Notes: generated by a model from the letters alone, not told the origin. DNA of 64,000 nucleotides from Corynebacterium oculi (GCF_001412105.1 NZ_LKST01000004.1:124001-188000), one strand, 5' to 3'. Positions 7,633-17,989 are shown, counted from the stretch's first letter. Made by a program: numbers and translations.

Positions 7633-9254
7633 TCCAACTCCCTATACCTATTCACCGCCGCCATGATCTCGTGAACCCGGGGCCGGGCATATAACCCCGG
7701 GTGACCCCGGTGCGGGGAGAGGGCGTCGAGGCCCTGGGCGTCGATAAGCGCCGCGATCTGCTCTACGGCCTCCCGCAGCGATTCCCCCGAGCCCAGGCGA
7801 CGCTCCAGCAGGTCAATCGCGTGGGCGATGCCGGTGGTCTGGGCTTGATCCACTAGTTGTTCGGCGGGGCCGAGGTCGATGGTGGCCTTGCCGTATCTGA
7901 TGAGGGCACGGCCCTTGGCGGCGGCGGGTTTGCGCTTGCCGGGGGCGCTCAACTCCACGGGCACGCGCGGGGCACCGGGGCGGAACCTTATCGACGTCGA
8001 TGGTGCCTCGCCGCCGAGGTCGTGCGCCCGCTCGGTGACGTCGGAGACCCGGTAGGCGTCGAGGCCGATCACGTGATCGGCCACGGGGAAGAACGCCCCG
8101 GAGCCCCCGGCCACCAGCACGGTGGAGACCCCGGCGTCGCGGTAGAGGGCGCGCACGGTATCCACGAAGGGGGTGATCGGCTCGCGGTCGGCGCTGATGA
8201 GGGCGCGCATGCGTTCGTCGCGGATCATGAAGTTGGTGGCGGAGGTGTCCTCGTCGATGAAGAGCGCGTCCGCCCCCGCCTCGATGGCCTCCACCAGGTT
8301 GGCGGCTTGGGAGGTGGAGCCGGAGGCGTTGGTGGTGGAAAAGGCGGTGGTGTCCTCCCCGGAGGGAAGGTTGTTGATGAAGGCGGAGATATCCGCGCCG
8401 CTGACCGCACGGCCGTCCTCGGCGCGCACGGAGACCGCCGCCGGGCGGGTAATCACCCATTCCCGGCCGTCGCCCTCGATGTGGGGGTACACGCCGCGCT
8501 CGACGGCGCGCAGCAGGGTGGACTTTCCGTGGTAGCCGCCGCCCACGATCACAGTCACGCCCTCGGGGATTCCCATGCCGGTGAGCGTGCGCCCGCTGGG
8601 CAGGGTGACCTCGCGGCGCAGGGTGGGCGGGGAGGCAAAGGGCACCGCGCCGTCCAGTGGCTCATCGCTGTCCCCGGAGCGGCGCGGCAGCACGGCTCCC
8701 TCCCCCACGAAGGCCACCAGGCCCATCTCCGGGAGTTGGGCGCGCAGCCACTCCTGATCCCGGTGCAGGCTGACGTGGCGGTCTAACTCCTGGGTGTCCA
8801 CCCGCAGCAGTTTCTCCGCCACGCCGGGCAGGGCCTCGGTGAGGATCGTGGCGGCCAGGCGGCCCTTGATCCTCCGGCCTGCGGCGGGCAGCGCCACGGT
8901 GAAGCGCACCAGGGCGTGATCCTCGTGCGCCTCGGCGGTGGTGCGCTCCAGGATTTGCTGTCCGATGCGCCCAATCTGGATATCCCGGCTTCCCCGGGCG
9001 GCCCGGTCAAACACGCGGGTGAGGTAATCGGCGGCGGCCACCCGCTCGCCGCGCCCCCGGTATTGCCCGAGGCTCAGCGGTAGGCGCAGGTGGGCCAGCG
9101 AGGGCGGCGCGTACGGATCGACCTGGGCGCGATCGAGGGTGAACTCGATCCCCCGGCCCAGGTCATAGGTGGTTCCCGTCAGATCGCGATAAGCCCCGTA
9201 GGGCTTGCCGTCGAGGCGGGTGAGATCACGGTGTAGGTCGTTGCGGTTTTTCAT
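7623..9254 (-). CDS. ABC-class predicted ATPase (COG3044 type)
   Basis: 543-residue cytoplasmic ATPase of the unusual single-protein ABC class with no transmembrane partner. P-loop GGGYHGKSTLLRAVERGVYP lies near residue 245; a Walker B-like FIDEDTSATNFM near 340; and a C-terminal region with RPRVHEIMAAVNRYR. Length and motifs match the COG3044 family. Cellular role is not known; an RNA or stress function is sometimes supposed. It lies 33 bases after clpC on the same strand, and its Shine-Dalgarno sequence sits in a perfect hairpin. Confidence 0.87.
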   Translation of the reverse strand: MKNRNDLHRDLTRLDGKPYGAYRDLTGTTYDLGRGIEFTLDRAQVDPYAPPSLAHLRLPLSLGQYRGRGERVAAADYLTRVFDRAARGSRDIQIGRIGQQILERTTAEAHEDHALVRFTVALPAAGRRIKGRLAATILTEALPGVAEKLLRVDTQELDRHVSLHRDQEWLRAQLPEMGLVAFVGEGAVLPRRSGDSDEPLDGAVPFASPPTLRREVTLPSGRTLTGMGIPEGVTVIVGGGYHGKSTLLRAVERGVYPHIEGDGREWVITRPAAVSVRAEDGRAVSGADISAFINNLPSGEDTTAFSTTNASGSTSQAANLVEAIEAGADALFIDEDTSATNFMIRDERMRALISADREPITPFVDTVRALYRDAGVSTVLVAGGSGAFFPVADHVIGLDAYRVSDVTERAHDLGGEAPSTSIRFRPGAPRVPVELSAPGKRKPAAAKGRALIRYGKATIDLGPAEQLVDQAQTTGIAHAIDLLERRLGSGESLREAVEQIAALIDAQGLDALSPHRGHPGLYARPRVHEIMAAVNRYRELEVE

Positions 9255-9279
9255 CGCCTCCCTGTTTACCAGGGAGGCG
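9255..9279 (-). promoter_or_regulatory. Hairpin containing the ribosome binding site of the ABC-class ATPase
   Basis: CGCCTCCCTG and CAGGGAGGCG pair perfectly (10 bp) around a 5-base loop. In the minus-strand transcript the distal arm contains AGGGAGG directly before the ATG. It may act as a clpC terminator without a T-tract or as a translation-limiting stem. Confidence 0.65.
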
Positions 9280-9287
9280 CCGCCACG

Positions 9288-11900
9288 CTACTCGGAGTCC
9301 TGCGTGACCTCGCGCACCTCCTCCTCCCGTTCCTCAAAGGCGTCCTCGGGCAGCGGCTTGGGGCGCGGGGTGAAGGTGAACTTGGCGTCCTGGGTCTCCT
9401 TGGAATCGCCGTCCCAGCCCTCCACGTCCACGGTGACGATCTCCCCGGCGCCTAGCTCGCCAAAGAGGATCTTCTCGCTCATGGCGTCCTCGATCTCGCG
9501 CTGAATGGTGCGGCGCAGCGGGCGGGCTCCCAGCACGGGATCGAAGCCGCGCTTGGCCAGCAGGCTCTTGGCCTTCTCCGTGAGTTCGATGCCCATGTCC
9601 TTGGCCTGGAGCATCTTTTCCACGCGGCCGATGAGCAGTTCCACCATCTGCACGATCTGATCCTGGGTGAGCTGGTGGAACACCACCGTGTCATCAATGC
9701 GGTTGAGGAACTCGGGTTTGAAGTGCTTCTTCAGCTCGTCGTGCACCTTGTTCTTCATGCGTTGGTACTGGGCGGCCTCGTCGTTCTCCGAGGAGCCGGT
9801 GAAGCCCATGCCCACGGCCTTGGAGATGTCCTGGGTGCCCAGGTTGGAGGTGAAGATCAGCACGGTGTTCTTGAAGTCCACCACGCGGCCCTGGCCGTCG
9901 GTAAGCCGCCCCTCCTCCAGCACCTGAAGCAGGGTGTTGTAGATCTCCTTGTGGGCCTTTTCGATCTCATCGAAGAGCACCACGGAGAACGGCTTGCGGC
10001 GCACCTTCTCGGTGAGCTGGCCGCCCTCCTCGTAGCCCACGTATCCGGGGGGAGCACCGAAGAGGCGCGAGGCGGTGAAACGATCATGGAACTCGCCCAT
10101 GTCGATCTGAATGAGGGCGTCCTCCTCGCCAAAGAGGAATTCCGCGAGCGCCTTGGAAAGTTCCGTCTTGCCCACGCCGGAGGGGCCGGCGAAGATGAAG
10201 GAACCGGAGGGGCGCTTGGGGTCCTTGAGGCCCGCGCGGGTGCGGCGAATGGCGCGCGCCACGGACTTCACGGCGTCATCCTGGCCGATGATCCGCTTGT
10301 GCAGTTCCGCCTCCATGTTCAGCAGGCGCGTGGACTCCTCCTCGGTGAGCTTGAACACCGGGATGCCCGTCCAGTTGCCCAGCACCTCAGCGATCTGCTC
10401 CTCGCCCACCTCGGCGATGTCCTCAAGGTCGCCGTCGCGCCACTGCTTTTCCTTCTCCGCGCGCTCCTCGCCCAGCTTGCGCTCCTGATCGCGCAGGCCG
10501 GCGGCCTTTTCAAAGTCCTGGGCATCGATCGCGGCTTCCTTTTCCCGGCGCACGGCGGCGATCCGCTCGTCCACCTCGCGCAGGCCCTCCGGCGCGGTCA
10601 TGCGCTTGATGCGCATGCGGGCGCCGGCCTCGTCGATGAGGTCCACGGCCTTATCGGGCAAGTAGCGGTCGTTGATGTAGCGATCGGAAAGCCGCACGGC
10701 GGCCTCCAGGGCGGAGTCGGTGATGGAGACGCGGTGGTGCGCCTCGTAGCGATCCCGCAGGCCCTTGAGGATCTCCACGGAGAGTTCCACGGAGGGCTCG
10801 GGAACCTGCACCGGCTGGAAGCGGCGCTCCAGGGCGGCGTCCTTCTCGATGTGCTTGCGGTACTCATCGAGGGTGGTGGCACCGATGGTCTGGAGTTCGC
10901 CGCGCGCCAGCTTGGGCTTGAGCAGCGAGGCGGCGTCGATAGCCCCCTCGGCGGCACCGGCACCCACCAGGGTGTGAATCTCGTCGATGAACAAGATGAT
11001 GTCGCCGCGCTGGTTGATCTCCTTGAGCACCTTCTTCAGGCGCTCCTCGAAGTCGCCGCGGTAACGGGAACCGGCCACCAGGGAACCCAGATCCAGGGAG
11101 TAGAGCTGCTTGTCCTTGAGGGTCTCCGGCACCTTGCCGTTGACGATGTCCAGGGCCAGGCCCTCCACCACGGCGGTCTTGCCCACGCCGGGCTCGCCAA
11201 TGAGCACCGGGTTGTTCTTGGTGCGGCGGCTGAGCACCTGCATCACGCGCTCGATTTCCTTCTCGCGCCCCACCACCGGGTCAAGCTTGCCGTCCTTGGC
11301 GGCCTGGGTGAGGTTGCGGCCAAACTGATCTAAGACGAGGGAATTGGAGCGGTCACCGGAGGAGCCGCCGCGTCCGCCGCCACCGGGCCCGGCGGCGGCA
11401 CCCGCACCCACGGGGCCGCCCTGGGGAGGCTGGTTGCTCTCCGGGTTCGTGCCCTGGCCGCCCTCGTACCCGGAGAGCAGCTGGATCACCTGTTGGCGCA
11501 CGCGCGGCAGATCCGCTCCGAGCTTCACCAGCACCTGGGCGGCCACGCCCTCGCCCTCGCGGATCAGGCCCAGCAGCAGGAACTCCGTGCCGATGTACTT
11601 GTGCCCCATCTGGAGGCCCTCGCGCAGGGAAAGCTCCAGCACCTTCTTGGCGCGGGGGGTAAAGGGAATGTGGCCCGTGTGCGGCTGGGAGCCGTGACCG
11701 ATAATCTCCTCGACCTCTCGGCGAACATCGTCGAGGGAGATGCCCATGGATTCCAGGGCCTTGGCGGCCACGCCCTCGCCCTCGTGAATGAGGCCGAGCA
11801 AAATATGCTCGGTACCGATGTAATTGTGGTTAAGCATGCGCGCTTCTTCCTGCGCCAGCACGATGACGCGGCGCGCGCGATCGGTAAACCTCTCGAACAT
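9288..11900 (-). CDS. clpC: Clp protease ATPase subunit ClpC
   Basis: AAA+ unfoldase that feeds substrates to ClpP1P2 and is essential in related actinobacteria. The 870-residue protein has duplicated N-terminal Clp repeats (about 1-145), a Gly-rich linker, AAA1 with GEPGVGKT (about 215), a UVR-type middle segment (about 420-460), AAA2 with GPSGVGKT (about 550), and the conserved C-terminal [14 protein letters not shown]. The tail is acidic ([10 protein letters not shown]). Expression probably depends on ClgR (candidate site at 12035-12052). Confidence 0.97.
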   Translation of the reverse strand: MFERFTDRARRVIVLAQEEARMLNHNYIGTEHILLGLIHEGEGVAAKALESMGISLDDVRREVEEIIGHGSQPHTGHIPFTPRAKKVLELSLREGLQMGHKYIGTEFLLLGLIREGEGVAAQVLVKLGADLPRVRQQVIQLLSGYEGGQGTNPESNQPPQGGPVGAGAAAGPGGGGRGGSSGDRSNSLVLDQFGRNLTQAAKDGKLDPVVGREKEIERVMQVLSRRTKNNPVLIGEPGVGKTAVVEGLALDIVNGKVPETLKDKQLYSLDLGSLVAGSRYRGDFEERLKKVLKEINQRGDIILFIDEIHTLVGAGAAEGAIDAASLLKPKLARGELQTIGATTLDEYRKHIEKDAALERRFQPVQVPEPSVELSVEILKGLRDRYEAHHRVSITDSALEAAVRLSDRYINDRYLPDKAVDLIDEAGARMRIKRMTAPEGLREVDERIAAVRREKEAAIDAQDFEKAAGLRDQERKLGEERAEKEKQWRDGDLEDIAEVGEEQIAEVLGNWTGIPVFKLTEEESTRLLNMEAELHKRIIGQDDAVKSVARAIRRTRAGLKDPKRPSGSFIFAGPSGVGKTELSKALAEFLFGEEDALIQIDMGEFHDRFTASRLFGAPPGYVGYEEGGQLTEKVRRKPFSVVLFDEIEKAHKEIYNTLLQVLEEGRLTDGQGRVVDFKNTVLIFTSNLGTQDISKAVGMGFTGSSENDEAAQYQRMKNKVHDELKKHFKPEFLNRIDDTVVFHQLTQDQIVQMVELLIGRVEKMLQAKDMGIELTEKAKSLLAKRGFDPVLGARPLRRTIQREIEDAMSEKILFGELGAGEIVTVDVEGWDGDSKETQDAKFTFTPRPKPLPEDAFEEREEEVREVTQDSE

Positions 11901-12034
11901 TGTGGTAATCCCTCACTTCATCGTTCGTTATTGTTTCACCTACTCTAACGCCCGGGTGGGACGAAAAAATGCGCCCGCGCTCCCCACCCCTGCCCAATCC
12001 CCCACAAAATCGACCTTCGCGCAGGTCACGGCGC

Positions 12035-12052
12035 TGTACGCCGGTAGCGAAC
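12035..12052. promoter_or_regulatory. Candidate ClgR operator upstream of clpC
   Basis: TGTACGCCGGTAGCGAAC resembles the ClgR consensus (CGC, five bases, GCG, then AT-rich) with one mismatch, about 135 bases before the clpC start. ClgR activates clp genes in C. glutamicum. The rest of 11901-12141 is intergenic; a TAGAGT hexamer on the minus strand near 11945 is a possible -10. No gene was seen there. Confidence 0.4.
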
Positions 12053-12141
12053 AGCACCTCCAGCCCGCCCCGCCACCACTATCGACGCCCCCAGCACCAC
12101 CGCGCTAGGCCACAGGGAAACTAGGCCACAAGGAAAACGGC

Positions 12142-12173
12142 AAAAAGGGAGGCCATGCCCCGCATGGCCTCCC
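12142..12173 (-). terminator. Intrinsic terminator of the MFS gene
   Basis: GGGAGGCCATGC and GCATGGCCTCCC form a perfect 12-bp stem with a 3-base loop (12147-12173). On the minus strand it is followed by TTTTTGCC. Confidence 0.85.
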
Positions 12174-12195
12174 GACACTCCAGCCTACGGCTGGC

Positions 12196-13674
12196 CTAGT
12201 GGGCGGACGCCCCCTGCGCGGAAGTGGGTACCCGCCGCACAAAGAAGGAGAGCACCAGGGCCACCACGGCAAAACCCGTGCCCAGCAGGAACGCCCAGTG
12301 GGTGCCGTGGGCGGTGGCAACCTCCACGGTCTCACCGCTAGCCATCGCGGTCTTGGTACCCCGGCCCAGCATCATAATCAGCAGCGCGGTTCCCATCGCG
12401 CCGGCCAGCTGCTGCACCGTGTTCAGCGAGGCGGAACCGTGGCCATACAGGTGTGCGGGCAGGGACCCCAGGGCGGTGGTCATCAACGGCGTGATGGAAA
12501 GGCCCAGGGAAACGGAGAAGCACATGTGCATAATCATGACGGTGAGCAGGGTGCTGCTCTCATCGAGGGTGGACATCGCCGCCAGGGAGCCCACCAGCAG
12601 CAGCAGGCCGGGGAAGAGCAGCGGGCGCGGGCCCACGCGGTCAAAGATGCGACCCACAAACGGGGAAAGCAGGCCGTTGAGCAGGCCGCCGGGCAGCAAA
12701 ATCAGCCCGGTGGTGCGCTCCGAGAAGTCCAGAGACGTTTGGAGATACAAAGGCAAGATGGTCACCGCGCCCAGCAGCGCGCCAAAGACCATGAGCAGGA
12801 CGGACACCGGGATGGTGAAGTCACGCAGGGTGAAAACGCGCAGGTCCAGCAGCGCCCGCCCCGAGGGAATCAGAGCGCGCTGGCGCAGCACGAAGGCCAC
12901 GAGCGCAGCGATACCCACCACGGCCAGGGTGATGACCCGGCCGCGCAGGGTGCTCTGCGGATCAAAAAGCTCGCCCAGGGAACTCAGGGCGTAGATCAGG
13001 GAACCAAAGGCCACGGCGGAGAGCAGCACGGAAAACACGTCCAGGGGCGTGGTGGCCGTCTCTCCGATGTTGCGCAGGAAGATCAGGCCGCACACCAGCA
13101 CCACCGCCACCAGCGGCACCATCACCCAGAAGAGCCAGTGCCAGGTATAGGACTCCAGGATCAGGCCGGAAACCGTGGGGCCCAGCGCCGGGGCCACGGC
13201 CATCACGATGGAGATGGTGCCCATCACGGTGCCGCGCCGCTGCGCGGGCACCACGGTCATCGCCACGGTCATCAGCAGCGGCATGATGAGCGCCGTGCCC
13301 ACCGCCTGCAAGACGCGCCCGGCCAGCAGCACGCCAAAGACCGGGGCCGAGGCCGCCACCACCGTACCGGTGAGGAAGGAGGCCAGAGCGGCCAGGAAGA
13401 TGGTGCGGGTGCTCCATCGCTGCAACAGGTAGCCGGTGGTGGGGATCACGATGGCCATCGTGAGCATGAAGCCGGTGGTGAGCCACTGGGCCTCCTCCGC
13501 TTCGATGCCAAAGTCCGCCATGATGGCCGGGAGGGCCACCGAGAGGATCGTTTCATTGAGGAACATCATCATGGCGGCAAAGACAAGCACCACCAAGACG
13601 ACGATCACGGAACCGGGGATCTTCACGTCCTCAGAAGAAGAATTTCGAGGCGCGGAAGGCTCATTATAGGGCAT
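12196..13674 (-). CDS. MFS multidrug exporter, DHA2 (14-TM) type
   Basis: 492 residues from the ATG at 13674, preferred over an upstream TTG-type start because GGAAAGG precedes it at the proper distance. Fourteen hydrophobic segments are expected. Motifs typical of DHA2/EmrB exporters are present, such as LNETILSVALPAIMADFG and AQWLTTGFMLTMAI near the start and GRVLQAVGTALIMPLLMT. The TetR gene lies directly upstream on the same strand and probably represses the pair. The substrate is unknown; lipophilic drugs are typical. Confidence 0.92.
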   Translation of the reverse strand: MPYNEPSAPRNSSSEDVKIPGSVIVVLVVLVFAAMMMFLNETILSVALPAIMADFGIEAEEAQWLTTGFMLTMAIVIPTTGYLLQRWSTRTIFLAALASFLTGTVVAASAPVFGVLLAGRVLQAVGTALIMPLLMTVAMTVVPAQRRGTVMGTISIVMAVAPALGPTVSGLILESYTWHWLFWVMVPLVAVVLVCGLIFLRNIGETATTPLDVFSVLLSAVAFGSLIYALSSLGELFDPQSTLRGRVITLAVVGIAALVAFVLRQRALIPSGRALLDLRVFTLRDFTIPVSVLLMVFGALLGAVTILPLYLQTSLDFSERTTGLILLPGGLLNGLLSPFVGRIFDRVGPRPLLFPGLLLLVGSLAAMSTLDESSTLLTVMIMHMCFSVSLGLSITPLMTTALGSLPAHLYGHGSASLNTVQQLAGAMGTALLIMMLGRGTKTAMASGETVEVATAHGTHWAFLLGTGFAVVALVLSFFVRRVPTSAQGASAH

Positions 13675-13713
13675 TAAGCAGGCCTTTCCACTATTTTCTA
13701 GCAAGCAGACCCG

Positions 13714-14289
13714 TCACTTTAGCATCATGCGCAGCCCTTCTTCTACTCGAAAAGCGGGCCCACCCAGGAGGGCGGATTGCAGCACGGCCCCCTGCCCCAG
13801 GGCCAGCACGGGCCCCACGGTTTCCCGCGCCCTGCGCACCGGATCACCCTCCCCCTCCTGGGTAAACCAGGCCACCAGGTACTCCTCCACCGCCCCCTTC
13901 GCCTCCGTCAAGACCTGCTGAGCGATGGCCCGCATGGACTCATCGTTGACGGCCTCGCCCCACATCTGCACGATCATCTTGGAGCCCGGCTTGCCCTCAC
14001 GCAATTGTTCAAAGAAGGCGGACAGGGCCTCCTCGGGGGGCGGCACCTCGCCGGAGGGCGACTGCGCAAGCCCACCCAGGCGCTTTCCCAGCACCTGCCG
14101 CGCGACCTCCCGAAAAAGCTCTTCCTTGCTGGGGAAATAACCATAAATGGCCCCGGCGGACATGCCCGAGGCTGCAATGATCTGGGACATGGAGCTGCGG
14201 GCGAAGCCCCGTTCCTGGAGGACGGTCATGGTGGCGTCGATAATGCGCTGCCGTTGCTGCTGGCGGCGTTCTTCACTGATCTTCGGCAT
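13714..14289 (-). CDS. TetR-family transcriptional regulator
   Basis: 191 residues. The N-terminal helix-turn-helix (about residues 14-60) includes RIIDATMTVLQERGFARSS and GAIYGYFPSKEELF, which is classical TetR. The C-terminal ligand pocket is not assignable. It is upstream of and co-directional with the MFS exporter gene and divergent from a membrane protein gene, so it likely controls both. Confidence 0.93.
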   Translation of the reverse strand: MPKISEERRQQQRQRIIDATMTVLQERGFARSSMSQIIAASGMSAGAIYGYFPSKEELFREVARQVLGKRLGGLAQSPSGEVPPPEEALSAFFEQLREGKPGSKMIVQMWGEAVNDESMRAIAQQVLTEAKGAVEEYLVAWFTQEGEGDPVRRARETVGPVLALGQGAVLQSALLGGPAFRVEEGLRMMLK

Positions 14290-14300
14290 AGGCCTACCAT

Positions 14301-14330
14301 AAAAAATGAACGTTCGGTTTTAAAAGTCAG
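14301..14330. promoter_or_regulatory. Candidate TetR operator in the divergent promoter
   Basis: The 8-bp palindrome GAACGTTC (14308-14315) lies 19 bases before the TetR start with AT-rich flanks. A related AAAACAGAACAAACATTC stretch lies about 40 bases further, before the divergent gene. These are the obvious candidates for the regulator's sites. Confidence 0.45.
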
Positions 14331-14388
14331 CCGGGAGGGTGCATCATCTAAAACAGAACAAACATTCCTTTTAGGAAAGGAGCGGGAC

Positions 14389-15438
14389 ATGTCCGCCACC
14401 CAGACCAGCCAGGAAAAGACCTCCTGGCCCAAGGCCCTCCTCATCAGCCTCGCTGCCACCGCAGCCGTCACCCTCGCCCTTCTGGCCTTCGCCTGGCCCT
14501 CCTACACCTCCACGCCCAAGGATCTCCCCGTGGACGTGGTGGCCAGCGAGCCCGCTTACACGGCCATGACGGACGCCATGAGCCAACAAGCCACCGAATC
14601 CCCCTTCGAGTTCAGCCGCGTGGACACCCGGGAAGAGGCCCAGGAAAAGATCGAGAAGCGCGAGTCCTACGGCGCGTTCATCCTCCCCGCCTCCCCGGGC
14701 GAGAAGCTAGAGGTGCTCACCTCCCCGGCGGCCAATAACTCCGTGGCCACCATGCTCAGCACCGCCGGCACCACCATGCAAAAGCAGCAGGTAGCGGCCG
14801 CGCTGAGCAGCGGCCAGGTGACCGATCCGCAGGCCCTGAGCCAACTCACGCAGCAATCCCTTGAGGGCCCCACCATCACCCCCGTGGTAGAACTCCCCGA
14901 AAGTGACCCGCAGGGCAGCGGCCTGGCCATCGCCGCGCTCCCCCTCACCCTGGGCGGCATCATCGGCGGCGTCCTCATCTCCGTGAGCGTGCGCGGGGCC
15001 TGGCAGCGGCTCTTCACCGTCCTCGCCTACGCCACCATCGCCGCCTCCGTGCTCCTGTTCGTGCTGCACACCTGGTTCGGCTTCCTGCCCACGGCCAGCT
15101 TCGCCATCTGGGGTGCCCTGGCTCTGAGCATCGCCGCCACCGCCAGCCTCCTCGTGGGCCTGCACAGCCTGATCGGCTTCCCCGGCATCGGCCTCGGCGC
15201 GGTGACCACCATGTTCATCGGCAACCCGATCTCCGGCTCCACCCTGCCGCTGGAGTTCCTCCCCTGGCACTTCGACGCGATCGGCCGCCTGTTCGTCCCC
15301 GGCGCCACCCAGGATCTGCTGCGAAGCCTCAGCTACTTCCCCTCCGCCAACACCTCCGCCGATTGGATTGTCCTGAGCGCCTGGGCGGTGTTCGGCCTGC
15401 TCTGCCTCGCCGCCACCCGCAAGCCCGCGCAAAAGTAA
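14389..15438 (+). CDS. Polytopic membrane protein with large extracytoplasmic domain (YhgE/DUF3533-like)
   Basis: 349 residues from the ATG at 14389, preceded by AGGAAAGGAG. One N-terminal membrane helix (about 17-38), an extracytoplasmic domain of about 140 residues (LPVDVVASEPAYTAM; GAFILPASPGEKLEVLTSPA), then five or six membrane helices. This layout is shared by YhgE/Pip and DUF3533 proteins and by ABC-2 export permeases, but no ATPase is adjacent. It is divergent from the TetR gene and probably induced with the exporter. Confidence 0.72.
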   Translation: MSATQTSQEKTSWPKALLISLAATAAVTLALLAFAWPSYTSTPKDLPVDVVASEPAYTAMTDAMSQQATESPFEFSRVDTREEAQEKIEKRESYGAFILPASPGEKLEVLTSPAANNSVATMLSTAGTTMQKQQVAAALSSGQVTDPQALSQLTQQSLEGPTITPVVELPESDPQGSGLAIAALPLTLGGIIGGVLISVSVRGAWQRLFTVLAYATIAASVLLFVLHTWFGFLPTASFAIWGALALSIAATASLLVGLHSLIGFPGIGLGAVTTMFIGNPISGSTLPLEFLPWHFDAIGRLFVPGATQDLLRSLSYFPSANTSADWIVLSAWAVFGLLCLAATRKPAQK

Positions 15439-15452
15439 GGACCTATCACTAA

Positions 15453-15506
15453 CGACGCCCTCCCTCCCGCAGGTGCACAGCACAACCTGCGGGAGGGAGG
15501 GCGTCG
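15453..15506. terminator. 22-bp perfect hairpin between convergent genes
   Basis: Arms 15453-15474 and 15485-15506 are perfect inverse copies around the loop GCACAGCACA. No T-tract follows on either strand. The right arm runs into CGTCGATAAGC, one of the recurring TATCGACG motifs. It probably ends both the membrane-protein and the lysS transcripts. Confidence 0.75.
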
Positions 15507-15519
15507 ATAAGCGGGCGCC

Positions 15520-17097
15520 TTATGCCTCCGGCTTGACCATGGGGAAGAGCACCGTTTCCCGAATCCCCAGGCCCGTGAGCGCCATGAGCAGGCGATCAAT
15601 GCCCATGCCCGTGCCCGAGGTGGGCGGCATTCCCTGCTCCATCGCGGCGAGGAAGTCCTCATCGAGCACCATCGCCTCATCATCGCCGCCCGCGGCCAGA
15701 CGGGCCTGATCCTCAAAGCGCTCGCGCTGAATCACCGGATCCACCAGCTCGGAATAGCCCGTGGCCAGCTCGAAGCCCCGCACGTAGAGATCCCACTTCT
15801 CCGTCACGCGCGGCTGGGAGCGGTGATCGCGGGTGAGCGGGGAGGTCTCCACCGGGAAGTTCTTCACAAACACCGGCCCATCGAGCTGATCGGCGCACAG
15901 GTGCTCCCAGATCTCCTCCACGAACTTGCCGTGCCCCCAGCCGCCCTTCGCGGGCCAGTCCAACCCAATCGCCTCGGCTAGGGCCTGAAGCTCCGGCACC
16001 GTGGAATCAACGGTCACCTCCGGCTGACCGGGGTGCTTGCGGGACAGTGCCTCGTTGAGGGAGGGATACATCTCCATCTCGCGCCACTGCCCGCCCAGGT
16101 CATACTCGGAACCATCGGCCAGGGTCACCGTGGTGGAGCCAAAGACCTCCATCGCCACGGCCTGGATCAGTTCCCGGGTCAGGCGCGCGCCGTCCTCATA
16201 GGTGCCGTAGGCCTGGTAGGTCTCCAGCATCCCGAACTCCGGGCTGTGCGAGGAATCCACGCCCTCGTTGCGGAAGTTGCGGTTCACCTCAAAAACGCGC
16301 TCCATGCCACCCACCACGCAGCGCTTCAGGTACAACTCCGGGGCGATGCGCAGGTAAAGATCAATGTCCAGGGCGTTGGAGTGGGTGATAAAGGGGCGGG
16401 CCGCCGCCCCACCGTGGAGGGTCTGCAACATCGGCGTCTCCACCTCCAGGAAGCCCTGCCCCTCCAGGAATCGGCGCAGCGCCCGCATGACCTTCACGCG
16501 GGTCAGGGCGTTAGTGCGCGCCTGCTCCCGCATAATCAGATCCGTGTAGCGCTGGCGCACGCGGGTATCCTCCGCCATCTCGGCAAAGGAAACGGGCAGG
16601 GGGCGCAGCGCCTTGGACACCATCGCCCAGCCGCTCGCCATCACGGACAACTCCCCGCGCTTGGAGGCCACCACCCGGCCGCGCACGGAGACGAAATCGC
16701 CAAGGTCAGCGTCCGTCTTCCACGAATCCAGGCTGGCCTTTCCCACCTCGGCCAGGGAGAGCATGGCCTGGATCGTGGTGCCATCGCCCTCCTGCAAGGT
16801 GGCAAAGCACAGCTTTCCGGTATTGCGCATGAACATCAGGCGCCCCACCACGGCCACGATCTCCTCGGTCTCATCGCCGGGGTTGAGCACCGTGGCGTCG
16901 GTGCCCTCCAGCGCCGGAGCATCGGCATCCTTGTTCACCCGGTACTTCGCGCGGAGATCGCGGATAGAGGTGGTGCGATCCACCTCCACCGGGTACGGCT
17001 CCACCCCCTGTTCCAGCAGCCGCGCGCGCTTTTCCCGGCGAATCCTCAGCTGCTCGGGAAGCTCAACCTGATCCTTGGTGTCCTTAGCGTTCGTCAC
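15520..17097 (-). CDS. lysS: Lysyl-tRNA synthetase, class II
   Basis: About 525 residues. It charges tRNA-Lys. An OB-fold anticodon domain (about 60-165) is followed by the class II core: motif 2 [18 protein letters not shown] and motif 3 [15 protein letters not shown] near the end. I chose the GTG at 17097 because it is in the usual place before the conserved [11 protein letters not shown], and it overlaps the end of the panC-like gene by 14 bases. ATG 17124 is an alternative; neither has a good Shine-Dalgarno. Last gene of the long minus-strand run. Confidence 0.95.
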   Translation of the reverse strand: MTNAKDTKDQVELPEQLRIRREKRARLLEQGVEPYPVEVDRTTSIRDLRAKYRVNKDADAPALEGTDATVLNPGDETEEIVAVVGRLMFMRNTGKLCFATLQEGDGTTIQAMLSLAEVGKASLDSWKTDADLGDFVSVRGRVVASKRGELSVMASGWAMVSKALRPLPVSFAEMAEDTRVRQRYTDLIMREQARTNALTRVKVMRALRRFLEGQGFLEVETPMLQTLHGGAAARPFITHSNALDIDLYLRIAPELYLKRCVVGGMERVFEVNRNFRNEGVDSSHSPEFGMLETYQAYGTYEDGARLTRELIQAVAMEVFGSTTVTLADGSEYDLGGQWREMEMYPSLNEALSRKHPGQPEVTVDSTVPELQALAEAIGLDWPAKGGWGHGKFVEEIWEHLCADQLDGPVFVKNFPVETSPLTRDHRSQPRVTEKWDLYVRGFELATGYSELVDPVIQRERFEDQARLAAGGDDEAMVLDEDFLAAMEQGMPPTSGTGMGIDRLLMALTGLGIRETVLFPMVKPEA

Positions 17098-17989
17098 GCT
17101 TGTCAAGGGTAGCCGATAGCACATCCTGGGCGTGGCCCTGGCGCGCGTGACGCCCCGAGGGCCCCTCCTGCTCCTCCGCGTGCGCCTCGATATTGCGGAA
17201 ACCGATGCCCACCGGCACACCCACGTTATCGAGCAGCCGCACCCGGCCGAACTTGGCCGCCACCAGCAGGCGGGCGTCGCCCTTCTCCGGGGGCGCGCCC
17301 ATCCCCATCGAGCGCAATTCCAAATACTCCGGGGTGACCTTCGCGGCGTCCAGCACTCCACGCGCAGCGTCCAGCACCGCCTGAATCCCGCCCTCGGCGG
17401 CGTGTGCCCCCGCCGTTAGCGCGGCGGACAGGGCCAGGGCCTTGGTGCGATCCTTCTCCGGCACCCGGGCATTGCGCAGGGATACCGCCAGCCCGTTGGG
17501 CATGCGTACCGTGGGCACCCCGTGCACCCGCACCCCCATGTGGAAATCCGTCATGGCGGTCTGCACGCACACCGCCAACTCGTAATCCTTCTCCCCCACC
17601 ATCACGTCCGTGGCCTGGGTAATCTGCGCCAGGATCACGATGCGGGTGAGGTCAATGGCCAGGTCATCCACGAACTCCAGGCCCCAGTCCCTCGGGTAGG
17701 CCACGGTGCGCACTCCATGCGGGTGCAGATCCCGCTCGGAGTACCGATAGAGCACGTCCGTATCCAGCACCGCCAACCGGGAACGATCCACCTCCCCCGA
17801 GACCGCCACGATCACCACCGCGCCCGGCACCCGGCGCGCCGCGCGCACCAGGGAGATGTGCCCGGCATGAATGGCCGAACCCAGGGGCACCAACACCACC
17901 GGCTTTCCCGTCTTTCGGAACGCCCGCGCGATCGTGGCTACCCGCTCCGCGGAATCCACCTCGGTGGCCTCGCCCCTTCGGAACGTCAT
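17084..17989 (-). CDS. Divergent PanC-like protein (pantoate-beta-alanine ligase family)
   Basis: 301 residues from the ATG at 17989, which overlaps the upstream stop by four bases. Nucleotidyltransferase fold: HIGH-type motif [15 protein letters not shown] near residue 43 and [10 protein letters not shown] in the middle, as in pantothenate synthetase. It departs from canonical PanC: the usual PTMG before the first motif reads PLGS, and the usual SSRN reads SLRN. A true panBC pair may exist elsewhere. In mycobacteria panC is also in this position (Rv3602c). Activity is uncertain. Confidence 0.78.
   Translation of the reverse strand: MTFRRGEATEVDSAERVATIARAFRKTGKPVVLVPLGSAIHAGHISLVRAARRVPGAVVIVAVSGEVDRSRLAVLDTDVLYRYSERDLHPHGVRTVAYPRDWGLEFVDDLAIDLTRIVILAQITQATDVMVGEKDYELAVCVQTAMTDFHMGVRVHGVPTVRMPNGLAVSLRNARVPEKDRTKALALSAALTAGAHAAEGGIQAVLDAARGVLDAAKVTPEYLELRSMGMGAPPEKGDARLLVAAKFGRVRLLDNVGVPVGIGFRNIEAHAEEQEGPSGRHARQGHAQDVLSATLDKRDER

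Noticed and set aside
17098..17361. Upstream extension of the lysS frame to 17361
   Set aside because: It runs through the panC-like gene and has no similarity to LysRS; the known N-terminus starts near 17097.
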